From Kroppenstedtia sanguinis (lineage in GTDB: Bacteria; Bacillota; Bacilli; Thermoactinomycetales; DSM-45169), in assembly GCF_050433445.1 (NCBI RefSeq), contig NZ_JBNPXF010000037.1:1-15729 (forward strand): 15,729 bases of DNA, given 5' to 3'. How positions within the stretch are numbered: position 1 is the stretch's first letter; each line of letters begins with the position of its first letter. The notes beneath the pieces were generated by a model. It was not told the DNA's origin. It did not search any database and saw nothing but the letters and a program-made list of their open reading frames with translations. The position numbers and the translations under genes were made by a program. Of this stretch, positions 6,823-12,860 are shown one piece after another.

Positions 6823-7167
6823 ATGGCAACCTGGTATGGAAGTAAAGGGAGCCGTCCGGTGACCGGATCGCCGGAGGCCATGCAACTGATGGAATCATAC
6901 TTTGTCAAAATCGTCGCTGCCAAACAAGTGACCAAAGCGGAGATCAAGCTGATGGGTTACCTGGTGCGCAAGTATCTTCGTCTCGGGGAAGATGAGAATA
7001 CCCCCTCCCTTCGCATTGGCACTAAAGATTGGGTCCGAGAAGCAGGTCTGGCCGCCACCGAGGTGGACAAGACCCTAGCCAAATGCCAGGAACGTGGCTG
7101 GATTTCCATCGACCCCCACTCCAAACCCGTCGCTCTCCGTCTCCGGCTGACATCCAAGACGGAGTGA
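6823..7167 (+). CDS. Unrecognised protein, possible winged-helix fold
   Basis: I do not recognise this 114-residue protein. It is soluble and basic, with no signal peptide. From about residue 30 a helical segment (VAAKQVTKAEIKLMGYLVRKYLRL) precedes KDWVREAGLAATEVDKTLAKCQERGWISI, and then a strand-like VALRLRL. The order helix, helix-turn-helix, short hairpin resembles a winged-helix DNA-binding or protein-interaction domain, but this is inference from pattern only. The ATG at 6823 is preceded by GGAG at 6 bases. The gene has its own promoter and is followed by a GC-rich hairpin, so it is a single-gene unit. Codon use resembles its left-hand neighbours rather than the AT-rich cassette on its right. 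Confidence 0.7.
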   Translation: MATWYGSKGSRPVTGSPEAMQLMESYFVKIVAAKQVTKAEIKLMGYLVRKYLRLGEDENTPSLRIGTKDWVREAGLAATEVDKTLAKCQERGWISIDPHSKPVALRLRLTSKTE

Positions 7168-7172
7168 ATCAC

Positions 7173-7199
7173 AAACCCCCCGGTTTTTTCGGGGGGTTT
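7173..7199 (+). terminator. GC-rich terminator shared by convergent genes
   Basis: AAACCCCCC (7173-7181) pairs with GGGGGGTTT (7191-7199) around GGTTTTTTC, only a few bases after the stop of the 114-residue gene. The U-rich part is mostly inside the stem and the following TCTCGTTT. It is nearly symmetric, so it could also stop minus-strand transcripts from the 54-residue gene. Confidence 0.75.
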
Positions 7200-7296
7200 C
7201 TCGTTTGCACGAAGGGATGCCTTGGGGGCACCGCATCGGCGACCACAATGCCGTCAGCATGGTCCGAGAGGACGATAGCCATGGCTTGGATCGTTT

Positions 7297-7461
7297 TTAC
7301 CGATTGTTGTTTTGATCATCACGATGGCCGGGAGGTTTGCTGCTGATTTCCCCCTTGATAGGTCGATATCCTCTTTTTGTGGATCGTTCAAGTCGTCGTT
7401 GAAAAACGGGATGGGGCCTAGATTCCTTTCCGTTGTGTCTGTCAGTTTTTTTGTCTTTCAT
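7297..7461 (-). CDS. Very basic 54-residue protein downstream of the DUF6338 gene
   Basis: This gene is short but well supported. Its ATG (7461-7459) lies 16 bases after the DUF6338 stop and has GGGAGATGAG (7476-7467) at 5-base spacing, close to the ideal ribosome site. The product begins MKDKKTDRHNGKESRPHPVF, then has an arginine/lysine-rich block (QRRLERSTKRGYRPIKGE) and a proline/asparagine-rich tail (SSKPPGHRDDQNNN). It is hydrophilic, probably disordered and strongly positive, with no membrane segment. The KRGYRP stretch recalls small proteins with a (K/R)GY(Q/R)P motif that I have seen near DUF6338-like genes, but I cannot verify that link. Translational coupling with the membrane protein suggests the two act together. 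Possible roles are a partner, an antitoxin-like regulator or a substrate of the membrane protein; none is shown. Confidence 0.7.
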   Translation of the reverse strand: MKDKKTDRHNGKESRPHPVFQRRLERSTKRGYRPIKGEISSKPPGHRDDQNNNR

Positions 7462-7477
7462 AGATGCTCATCTCCCA

Positions 7478-8098
7478 TTAGTCAAAGAATTCAATTGCCT
7501 CAATTTCATCAGATACAATCAGTACTCCACAGGCATTCTCTTTTTGTTCCCCGGTAAACTCTCCATTTTCATCAACTTCCCAAGTCTCCTCTATATAAAT
7601 TTGATAGTTTGGAGGATATGAAGAGGCGTATGATTTACTTGACATTTTCCCACCATATTTTTTGCCGTTTTTAAGGGTAACCACCACCCAATATTTACGG
7701 CGCTGACTGAATACCCAATCCCAGCTGGTACGGAAGGGCTCCCTGGTTCTGCCCAAGGTGTGCTTGATTAAAGGGATTTTTTCTATCCAGAACCGAGCTT
7801 TTTCTCCTCCGAGCAACCAGATGATCACTAAAGGCCAAAGGATCGGAAATAGGATTACAAGAGCGATCAATAGGATCCACTGAACCCACCATACAGCGAT
7901 GGACATCCAATAAATCAAGGGCGATAAAAGAATGAAATTTAGTGTGCTATACCCAATCAATTCAACCAAAGACTTAGAATAATCCCTGTTTTCACCTGGA
8001 ATCAGGGTGTCGTAAACGCGAATGGAAATGAATCCGGGAATGAGAAACAGTAAAAAAAGGGACAGTGTGTCTATATTTTCGAAAATGTTGAGCGACAA
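7478..8098 (-). CDS. DUF6338-type membrane protein
   Basis: This protein of 206 residues has an N-terminal membrane region of three helices, LSLFLLFLIPGFISIRVYD (about 11-29), an ELIGYSTLNFILLSPLIYWM region (about 46-65) and a long WVQWILLIALVILFPILWPL stretch (about 71-98). A cytosolic C-terminal domain follows. That domain has KYWVVVTLKNGKKYGGKMSSKS, then SYPPNYQIYIEETWEVDE and SDEIEAIEFFD, a pattern I associate with DUF6338 and with small SH3-like barrels. Function is not known. The start is TTG at 8098, with GAAGGGGA 9 bases upstream. The gene is visibly richer in A+T than the surrounding core genes and is flanked by long non-coding stretches, which suggests acquisition by transfer. A small basic protein gene follows 16 bases downstream and probably forms an operon with it. 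Confidence 0.75.
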   Translation of the reverse strand: MSLNIFENIDTLSLFLLFLIPGFISIRVYDTLIPGENRDYSKSLVELIGYSTLNFILLSPLIYWMSIAVWWVQWILLIALVILFPILWPLVIIWLLGGEKARFWIEKIPLIKHTLGRTREPFRTSWDWVFSQRRKYWVVVTLKNGKKYGGKMSSKSYASSYPPNYQIYIEETWEVDENGEFTGEQKENACGVLIVSDEIEAIEFFD

Positions 8099-8404
8099 GG
8101 GACATTTCCCCTTCTAGATGTTCACTTGATTAATAAGGACCTATGTCTTGAACAGAGACTCTTTTCTTTTTAACCAAAACAAAATATTTTTTCAAGTATT
8201 TATTTTTGTTACCCCTCGGCATGCACTGAGGGGTAGTGTTTTTATCCACTTTTGTGGATTGTGTCTGATAAATTCATATTCATATTTGGGTACAAAACGG
8301 TCGGGATGGGGGCATATTCGATGCCAGCATCTAATGATCCAAAGAGGTTCTGTGTGAACCCAACCCTTCCTCTGATATTTTCATAGTGCTTCTAGTCGTT
8401 GCCC
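8099..8404. other. AT-rich gap between DUF6338 and pseudouridine synthase genes
   Basis: These 306 bases hold no gene I can support. They contain the DUF6338 leader on the minus strand, with a weak promoter candidate TTGAAA (8195-8190), a 17-base spacer and TAAAAA (8172-8167). They also hold a strong hairpin at 8210-8235 and a second small hairpin, ATCCAC-TTTT-GTGGAT (8244-8259). The minus strand from 8391 to 8242 stays open for 49 codons with protein-like composition but has no usable start codon, so it may be a gene remnant or chance. Confidence 0.6.
8210..8243 (+). terminator. Orphan terminator-like hairpin
   Basis: TACCCCTC (8210-8217) pairs perfectly with GAGGGGTA (8228-8235) around a 10-base loop that contains GCATGC, followed by GTGTTTTT. 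It has terminator form on the plus strand, yet no plus-strand gene ends here. It may be left over from a lost gene or end a short RNA starting in the AT-rich stretch before it. Confidence 0.5.
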
Positions 8405-9343
8405 TCAACAAGGATTTTTCATTTCCACCGGCAATGGCAGTTCCAGTTCTTTGGCCAGGCGGGTCAGGTCTTTGGGCAGGGGGGAGTGGACAGTGACGGG
8501 TTCCCCCCGGAGGGGATGGTGGAAACCGACTTCACAGGCGTGTAGAGCCTGGCGGCGGATGAGGGGGCTGGTACTCCCGTAGAGTCCGTCCCCGAACAAG
8601 GGAAAGCCCAGGTGGGAGAAGTGGACGCGAATCTGGTGAGTGCGTCCTGTCTCCAGTTCCACTTGTACCAGGGTGGCCTCCTGGTTTCGGGCCAAGACGC
8701 GGTAATGGGTTACTGCGGGATCTCCTGCCGGGGAGACCTGGCGTCGGAGGGGATGGTCTGGATCCCGGTCGATCGCGGCGTCGATCGTTCCTTCTGCCGC
8801 CGGGGCCTGGGTTAGGGATCCCTCCAAAAAGGCATAATAGACCCGTTTGAGTCGCTTTTCCCGCAATTGTCGATCCATCAGTTGGTGGGCGTAAGCTGAT
8901 TTGGCTACCACCAGCAGTCCCGAGGTGTGGCGATCCAGACGGTGGACGGGGCGGACTTTCCCTTCCCATCCCTGCTCTTTCCAGCGGTGGATAATGCCGT
9001 GGGCCAATGTTCCTGCCTCGCCGGAATGTACCGGGTGCACGTTGATACCCGCAGGTTTGTCCACTACCATCCAGTCCTCATCCTCATAGGGGACCTCCAA
9101 GGGAATCGGTTCCGGTTCCAGATCGGCTTGCTCTCTCGGCCGGACGGCTACCTGAAGCTGGTCTCCTTCTTGGACCACTCGTTTTAGATAGGGCATCTGG
9201 CGATTGAGGCGAATGCCTCGGGAACGAGTCAGGCGGTTGATCATCCGGTTGGAGAGGAGGAGCGGGCCCTTCAACACTTCCTCCACCGTTTGGTTGTGCC
9301 ACTCCTCGGTGATGGTGCAAGTCATCCATTTGTTATGTTGCAT
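8405..9343 (-). CDS. RluA/RluD-family pseudouridine synthase
   Basis: This enzyme isomerises uridine to pseudouridine in RNA, probably in 23S rRNA. The product has 312 residues. An S4-like N-terminal region (VEEVLKGPLLLSNRMINRLTRSRGIRLN, about 20-50) is followed by WMVVDKPAGINVHP near 92 and the catalytic VHRLDRHTSGLLVVAKS near 132, which holds the conserved aspartate. LETGRTHQIRVHFSHLGFPL and GDGLYG lie near 230-252. All are standard for the family, which includes B. subtilis YjbO, YlyB and YhcT; which of these is the orthologue cannot be told from sequence alone. The ATG at 9343 has GTGGGGA upstream. The gene stands alone on the minus strand and diverges from the thiamine uptake operon. Confidence 0.92.
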   Translation of the reverse strand: MQHNKWMTCTITEEWHNQTVEEVLKGPLLLSNRMINRLTRSRGIRLNRQMPYLKRVVQEGDQLQVAVRPREQADLEPEPIPLEVPYEDEDWMVVDKPAGINVHPVHSGEAGTLAHGIIHRWKEQGWEGKVRPVHRLDRHTSGLLVVAKSAYAHQLMDRQLREKRLKRVYYAFLEGSLTQAPAAEGTIDAAIDRDPDHPLRRQVSPAGDPAVTHYRVLARNQEATLVQVELETGRTHQIRVHFSHLGFPLFGDGLYGSTSPLIRRQALHACEVGFHHPLRGEPVTVHSPLPKDLTRLAKELELPLPVEMKNPC

Positions 9344-9446
9344 TCACATTCCCCACTTTCAAGAAATTCTGATGTATTCGATCCCGGATCCGAGAAGAGA
9401 CCTGGGGAAAACTTGTTTAGTTCGTACCCTGCTGTTTCTCCATTCT

Positions 9447-9474
9447 ATCCTACCTTTTTTTTCGTTTTTGGCAA
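9447..9474 (-). promoter_or_regulatory. Candidate promoter of the pseudouridine synthase gene
   Basis: On the reverse strand TTGCCA (9474-9469) and TAGGAT (9452-9447) are separated by a 16-base A-rich spacer. The leader to the ATG at 9343 is about 97 bases and shows no recognised element. Confidence 0.35.
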
Positions 9475-9491
9475 GATGGAGCACGGGGAGT

Positions 9492-9520
9492 TTGTCACCA
9501 GATGGGATCTGTGGTATATT
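9492..9520 (+). promoter_or_regulatory. Promoter of the TPP riboswitch and thiamine uptake operon
   Basis: TTGTCA (9492-9497), a 17-base spacer and TATATT (9515-9520) form a strong sigma-A promoter. Transcription would begin near 9527, about 10 bases before the riboswitch aptamer. Confidence 0.75.
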
Positions 9521-9536
9521 GTTTGGCGAAAAGGAC

Positions 9537-9621
9537 AAAGGGGAGCCGGAGGACCGGCTGAGAGGGTGTAGCACAGCACCGACCCGCTGAACCTGATCTG
9601 GATGATACCAGCGTAGGGAAC
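9537..9621 (+). ncRNA. TPP riboswitch aptamer (THI element)
   Basis: The conserved parts are present in order: GGGGAGCC at 9540-9547 pairing towards GGCTGAGAGGG (9556-9566), with the universal CTGAGA at 9558-9563. Then come GACCCGCTGAACCTGATCTGG (9581 on), GATGATACCAGCG and TAGGGAA (to 9620). The variable P3 arm, GGTGTAGCACAGCACC, is short. The aptamer binds thiamine pyrophosphate, and a terminator lies downstream at 9685-9712, so high TPP should stop transcription before the transporter genes. This placement before a thiamine-type ABC importer is established biology for the family. Confidence 0.97.
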
Positions 9622-9629
9622 ATACGAAA

Positions 9630-9664
9630 CATACGGAAGAGGCGGCCGGGAGGGCCGCTGTATG
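9630..9664 (+). other. Long hairpin in the riboswitch expression platform
   Basis: CATAC (9630-9634) with GTATG (9660-9664), and GCGGCC (9642-9647) with GGCCGC (9653-9658), build one extended GC-rich hairpin between aptamer and terminator. The motif CATACG occurs at 9621, 9630 and 9666, the last in the palindrome CATACGTATG, so alternative pairings that reach the aptamer's 3' edge are possible. Confidence 0.5.
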
Positions 9665-9684
9665 CATACGTATGGAAAACTCGC

Positions 9685-9712
9685 AATCAATCCGGACAGG
9701 GTTGGTTTTTTT
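9685..9712 (+). terminator. Riboswitch-controlled intrinsic terminator
   Basis: AATCAATCC (9685-9693) pairs with GGGTTGGTT (9699-9707), with G-U pairs, around GGACA, and the T run extends to 9712. It sits 24 bases before the first gene of the operon, the expected place for a transcriptional off switch. Confidence 0.8.
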
Positions 9713-9735
9713 GTTTATCCAAAGGAGGGGACCCG

Positions 9736-10041
9736 ATGGCCAATGCCAATGTCAGTCTGCAGATTTTACCCCGAGGGGCAAGTGATGAAGAGGTGTATGC
9801 CCGTGTGGACGAAGCAATCCAGGTGATTCAAGCATCAGGTGTCAAATACCGGGTGGGTCCGATGGAGACCACGATGGAAGGAGACTATGATCAGCTGATG
9901 GCGATCGTGAAGGAGGCTCAGGAAGCGGTGGTGAAGGCAGGGGGCTCCCGGGTGCTTTCGATCATCAAGGTGGACTATAAACCTACCGGTGTCACCATGG
10001 AAGAGAAGACAGGCAAATATGATGCCGGCGATTCCCGATGA
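9736..10041 (+). CDS. Thiamine-binding protein, MTH1187/YqgV type (DUF77)
   Basis: This cytoplasmic protein of 101 residues belongs to the DUF77 family, whose members have a ferredoxin-like fold and bind thiamine or its pyrimidine part. Visible family parts are NVSLQILPRG at the start, then YRVGPMETTMEGDYDQLMAIVKEAQE near 38-63, with the strongly conserved G-P-M-E-T-T-M-E-G, and a C-terminal strand SRVLSIIKVDYKP. The ATG has AAGGAGGGG upstream. It is the first gene behind the TPP riboswitch, and its stop overlaps the permease start in ATGA (10038-10041). The setting suggests a role in holding or sensing thiamine or hydroxymethylpyrimidine compounds brought in by the transporter. Confidence 0.9.
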   Translation: MANANVSLQILPRGASDEEVYARVDEAIQVIQASGVKYRVGPMETTMEGDYDQLMAIVKEAQEAVVKAGGSRVLSIIKVDYKPTGVTMEEKTGKYDAGDSR

Positions 10042-10838
10042 AGGCGTGGTGGAGGGATCGGCTGCGGAGGACCCTTCCCCCTCTGTTGACCCTTTTTTTA
10101 CTGTTGGCAGTCTGGGAAGCCGCTGTCCGCTTGACGAAGGTGGAGACGTGGCTGATCCCTGCTCCCAGCGGCATCGCTACTTCTCTGGTAGAAAGTTGGG
10201 ATTTGCTATTGCACCATACCGGTTCCACACTGACGGAAGCCGCCCTCGGCTTTGGGTTGGGGATCGGGGTGGCCCTCCTGTTGGCAGTGGGGATTGAACT
10301 CTTTCCCTGGCTCCGGCGAGGGGTGTATCCGCTTCTGATCACCTCGCAGACGGTTCCAGTGATCGCCGTCGCTCCCCTCTTGATTCTCTGGTTTGGGTAT
10401 GGATTGTTGCCCAAGGTGCTGATCGTCGCTTTGGTCACCTTTTTTCCGGTGGTGGTCAGCACCGTGGATGGGTTGCGCTCTGCCGATCGGGACATGGTGC
10501 GATTGTTGAAATCCATGGGGGCCGGGGAGTGGCGGGTGTTTCGGATGGTCCGCTTTCCCCATGCCCTGCCCTCCTTTTTTTCCGGAATGAAGATCGCTGC
10601 CACCTATGGCATCCTGGGGGCGGTGATCGCCGAATGGTTGGGATCGAGTGAAGGGTTGGGCGTCTTTTTGATCCGTTCGCAAAACTCTTTTGCCGCCGAT
10701 CAGGTGTTTGTAGCCATCGTAGCCATCACCTTTTGGAGTCTGATTCTGTTCGGATTGGTACAGGTCCTGGCTCGTTGGGCCGCTCCTTGGGCCTATAGGA
10801 ACCATGAGGAACGTCGGAGAGGAGAGAAAGAAGAATGA
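10038..10838 (+). CDS. thiX: ABC transporter permease, thiamine-precursor type (ThiX)
   Basis: This is the membrane subunit of an importer of the nitrate/sulfonate/taurine class, 266 residues with about six helices. The first helix is PLLTLFLLLAVWEAAVRL (about 13-30), and later ones include LGFGLGIGVALLLAVGIELF and VLIVALVTFFPVVVSTVDGL. The cytosolic coupling loop is LKSMGAGEWRVFRMVRFPHALP (about 155-176), the EAA motif with its glycine that contacts the ATPase. It overlaps the preceding gene by ATGA, and its own stop overlaps the lipoprotein start (10835-10838). With the riboswitch this supports transport of a pyrimidine precursor of thiamine. Confidence 0.92.
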   Translation: MKAWWRDRLRRTLPPLLTLFLLLAVWEAAVRLTKVETWLIPAPSGIATSLVESWDLLLHHTGSTLTEAALGFGLGIGVALLLAVGIELFPWLRRGVYPLLITSQTVPVIAVAPLLILWFGYGLLPKVLIVALVTFFPVVVSTVDGLRSADRDMVRLLKSMGAGEWRVFRMVRFPHALPSFFSGMKIAATYGILGAVIAEWLGSSEGLGVFLIRSQNSFAADQVFVAIVAITFWSLILFGLVQVLARWAAPWAYRNHEERRRGEKEE

Positions 10839-11851
10839 ACAGATACAGACAGGGGTTCCGGTGGACGGCCTGGCTGTTGGTCTTATCTCTGGTTTTGACC
10901 GCCTGCGGGGCTTCAGGTGAAAAAGAGGGGCAAGCGGGCAACAAAAAAGTGACCCTGATGCTGGACTGGGTGCCCAATACCAACCATACCGGGCTGTATG
11001 TGGCGCAGGAAAAAGGATATTTCGCCGATGAAGGACTGAAGGTGGAGATCACCGCTCCGGCAGAAACCACAGCTAACCAGCTGGTGGGAGCGGGGAAGGC
11101 GGATTTCGGTATCAGCTCCCAGGAGTATGTGCTCCAAGGCCGGGCCCAGGGGGTGCCGATTGTCTCCATCGCCGCCATTCTGCAACATAACACCTCGGGC
11201 TTCGCCGCTCCTAAGAAGAAAGGGATCCAGCGGCCGCGGGATTTTGTCGGTAAGACCTATGGCGGTTGGGGAACCCCCATTGAAAACGCCTTTCTGCAGA
11301 CGGTATTGCGGCTAGATGGGGTGAAGACGAAACAGGCGGAAGATCAAATGAAGATCGTCAATATGGGGGAATCGGATTTCTTTGCTGCCACTCAACGGAA
11401 TGTGGACTTTTCCTGGATCTACTACGGTTGGACCGGCATCCAGGCGGAGACCCAAGGGGTGGACCTCGACTTCCTGGAACTGAGAAAGCTGGATCCGGTG
11501 CTGGATTTCTACACCCCCACCCTGATCACCAACGAACAGATGATCCAAAAGGATCCTGAAACGGTCAAAAAGCTGGTCCGGGCCGTTAGCCGGGGGTATC
11601 AATATGCCATTGCCCATCCAGAGAAAGCGGCGGATATTTTGGTGAAGGCAGCCCCCGAGACAGATCCAAAGCTGGCCCGAGCCTCTCAGAAATGGATGAG
11701 TCCCAGGTACCAGGAGGAAGCGGAGCGCTGGGGCGAACAGAAGGAAAAAGTATGGGTCGATTTTAACGGCTGGATGTGGAAACATCGGCTGATCGAGAAA
11801 AAAATCGATCCCACGAAAGCCTATACCAACGAATTTCTGCCGGAGAAGTGA
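10835..11851 (+). CDS. thiY: Substrate-binding lipoprotein of the thiamine-precursor importer (ThiY, NMT1/THI5-like)
   Basis: This extracellular lipid-anchored protein of 338 residues has a signal peptide with positive start MNRYRQGFRW, a hydrophobic core and the lipobox LTAC (cysteine 24). The mature part opens with VTLMLDWVPNTNHTGLYVAQEKGYF, the hallmark of the NMT1/THI5 fold. VGAGKADFGISSQEYVLQGRAQG and YGGWGTPIENAF follow. Characterised ThiY proteins bind N-formyl-4-amino-5-aminomethyl-2-methylpyrimidine, a breakdown product of thiamine; the ligand here is inferred from homology and riboswitch control. The salvage enzyme TenA, which would act on the imported compound, is not in the window. 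The gene is in the middle of the operon. Confidence 0.93.
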   Translation: MNRYRQGFRWTAWLLVLSLVLTACGASGEKEGQAGNKKVTLMLDWVPNTNHTGLYVAQEKGYFADEGLKVEITAPAETTANQLVGAGKADFGISSQEYVLQGRAQGVPIVSIAAILQHNTSGFAAPKKKGIQRPRDFVGKTYGGWGTPIENAFLQTVLRLDGVKTKQAEDQMKIVNMGESDFFAATQRNVDFSWIYYGWTGIQAETQGVDLDFLELRKLDPVLDFYTPTLITNEQMIQKDPETVKKLVRAVSRGYQYAIAHPEKAADILVKAAPETDPKLARASQKWMSPRYQEEAERWGEQKEKVWVDFNGWMWKHRLIEKKIDPTKAYTNEFLPEK

Positions 11852-11853
11852 TC

Positions 11854-12609
11854 ATGAAACTCAAACTGGAGGGCTTATCCCATGTCTACCCTACGCCAGA
11901 AGGAATGCGGCAAGTGGTGGAAGATATCGATCTGACGGTGGAACCAGGGGAATTTGTTAGCATCATCGGTCCTAGCGGCTGCGGTAAAAGCACTCTGTTC
12001 AACCTGATCAGCGGACTGGAACGACCCACAGCGGGGCAGGTGTGGATCGGAGAGGAGGATATTACGGGCCAGACGGGGCACGTCAGCTACATGCCCCAGA
12101 AAGATTGCCTGTTTCCCTGGCGCACCGTGCTGGAAAACGCCACCCTGGCTGTGGAGGTGGCGGGCGGTAATAAAAAAGACGCCCGCCGCCGGGCGGAAGA
12201 GCTCCTCCCGATCTTTGGATTGGAAAGCTTCGCCCATGAATCTCCCGCCCGCCTCTCTGGTGGAATGAGACAACGAGCAGCGCTGTTGCGGACGGTGATG
12301 GCTGATCAGGATCTGTGGTTGCTGGATGAACCAATGGGCGCTTTGGACGCCCTTACCCGGGAACGGATGCAGGATTGGCTTCTCGGCATCCTGAAGCGGT
12401 TTCCCCGTACGGTTCTGTTTATTACTCACAGCATCGACGAAGCCATCTATCTCTCGGACCGGGTGGTTGTCCTTACTCCCCGTCCGGCCCGGATCCAGGA
12501 GATCCTGCAGGTGGAACTCCCCCGTCCCCGTCGACGGGAGCAACTGGCAACGGAAACCTTCCTCCGCCATAAACAATGGCTGTGGGAAAGATTGAATCAG
12601 GGGATGTGA
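11854..12609 (+). CDS. thiZ: ABC transporter ATPase of the thiamine-precursor importer (ThiZ)
   Basis: This is the energising subunit, 251 residues. Walker A is GPSGCGKST (39-47), the Q-loop lies in YMPQKDCLFPW (about 74-84), the signature is LSGGMRQRAAL near 131, Walker B is LWLLDEPMGALD near 153, and the switch histidine is in LFITHSIDEAIYL near 188. All catalytic residues are present. I chose the ATG at 11854, two bases after the thiY stop, because GGAGAAGTG precedes it. The frame stays open upstream into thiY, but a start there would be out of line with the family. The order permease, binding protein, ATPase and the tight spacing argue for one complex. Confidence 0.93.
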   Translation: MKLKLEGLSHVYPTPEGMRQVVEDIDLTVEPGEFVSIIGPSGCGKSTLFNLISGLERPTAGQVWIGEEDITGQTGHVSYMPQKDCLFPWRTVLENATLAVEVAGGNKKDARRRAEELLPIFGLESFAHESPARLSGGMRQRAALLRTVMADQDLWLLDEPMGALDALTRERMQDWLLGILKRFPRTVLFITHSIDEAIYLSDRVVVLTPRPARIQEILQVELPRPRRREQLATETFLRHKQWLWERLNQGM

Positions 12610-12618
12610 ATGAGGCTG

Positions 12619-12646
12619 CCCCGCAACTTTTGTGGGGTGGTTTTTT
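12619..12646 (+). terminator. Terminator of the thiamine uptake operon
   Basis: CCCCGCAA (12619-12626) pairs with TTGTGGGG (12630-12637) with one G-U pair around CTT, followed by TGG and six T (12641-12646). It begins 10 bases after the thiZ stop. Confidence 0.85.
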
Positions 12647-12737
12647 ACTATTCCGCTGGGGACGATGTTCGAAATCAGCGGCCATGGCAGCCGAAAAAAA
12701 TCAGGTGAATGTGTGTGTTTATTGATCCGTTTTGAGC

Positions 12738-12743
12738 TATAAT
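12738..12743 (+). promoter_or_regulatory. -10 box of the MATE gene
   Basis: A perfect TATAAT lies 117 bases before the chosen MATE start. No good -35 box is visible at 16-18 bases upstream, so an activator may be needed. The box lies inside the longest open frame for the MATE gene, which argues against the TTG start at 12732. Confidence 0.5.
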
Positions 12744-12749
12744 AGATCT

Positions 12750-12860
12750 GTTAACAAGCGAGTTGGCGGATTTCGCGCACTCCTGGGGTTGGGGGGGCTT
12801 TTTTTTTGGTCGTCATGGGGTCCGCCTAACTTGGATATACAGAAGATGAGGTGGTTGTCG
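12750..12860 (+). promoter_or_regulatory. Structured leader before the MATE efflux gene
   Basis: The roughly 110-base leader can close on itself: AGTTGGCGGA (12761-12770) pairs with TCCGCCTAACT (12821-12831) with one bulged A. It encloses a G-rich and T-rich stretch with runs of G4, G7 and T9 (12785-12807). Such a closed leader between promoter and efflux gene suggests cis regulation by an RNA element, but it does not match a class I can name. The ribosome site GAGGTGG (12848-12854) lies outside the stem. Confidence 0.4.

Noticed and set aside
7168..7283. 37-codon minus-strand frame starting MAIVLSDHADG
   Set aside because: There is no ribosome site, the frame runs through the GC-rich terminator, and it overlaps no conserved pattern.
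8242..8391. Open stretch of 49 codons on the minus strand with protein-like composition
   Set aside because: It has no start codon near its upstream end and no ribosome site, and a stretch this short can be open by chance. It is mentioned only as a possible remnant.
12765..12830. Fluoride (crcB) riboswitch resemblance in the MATE leader
   Set aside because: GGCGGA and ATGGGGTCCGCCTAAC together look like the start of the crcB motif, but about 50 bases separate the two parts and the downstream pseudoknot elements are missing.
12732..12860. N-terminal extension of the MATE protein from a TTG at 12732
   Set aside because: The TTG lies upstream of and next to the TATAAT box, has no ribosome site, and the ATG at 12861 has GAGGTGG at proper spacing.
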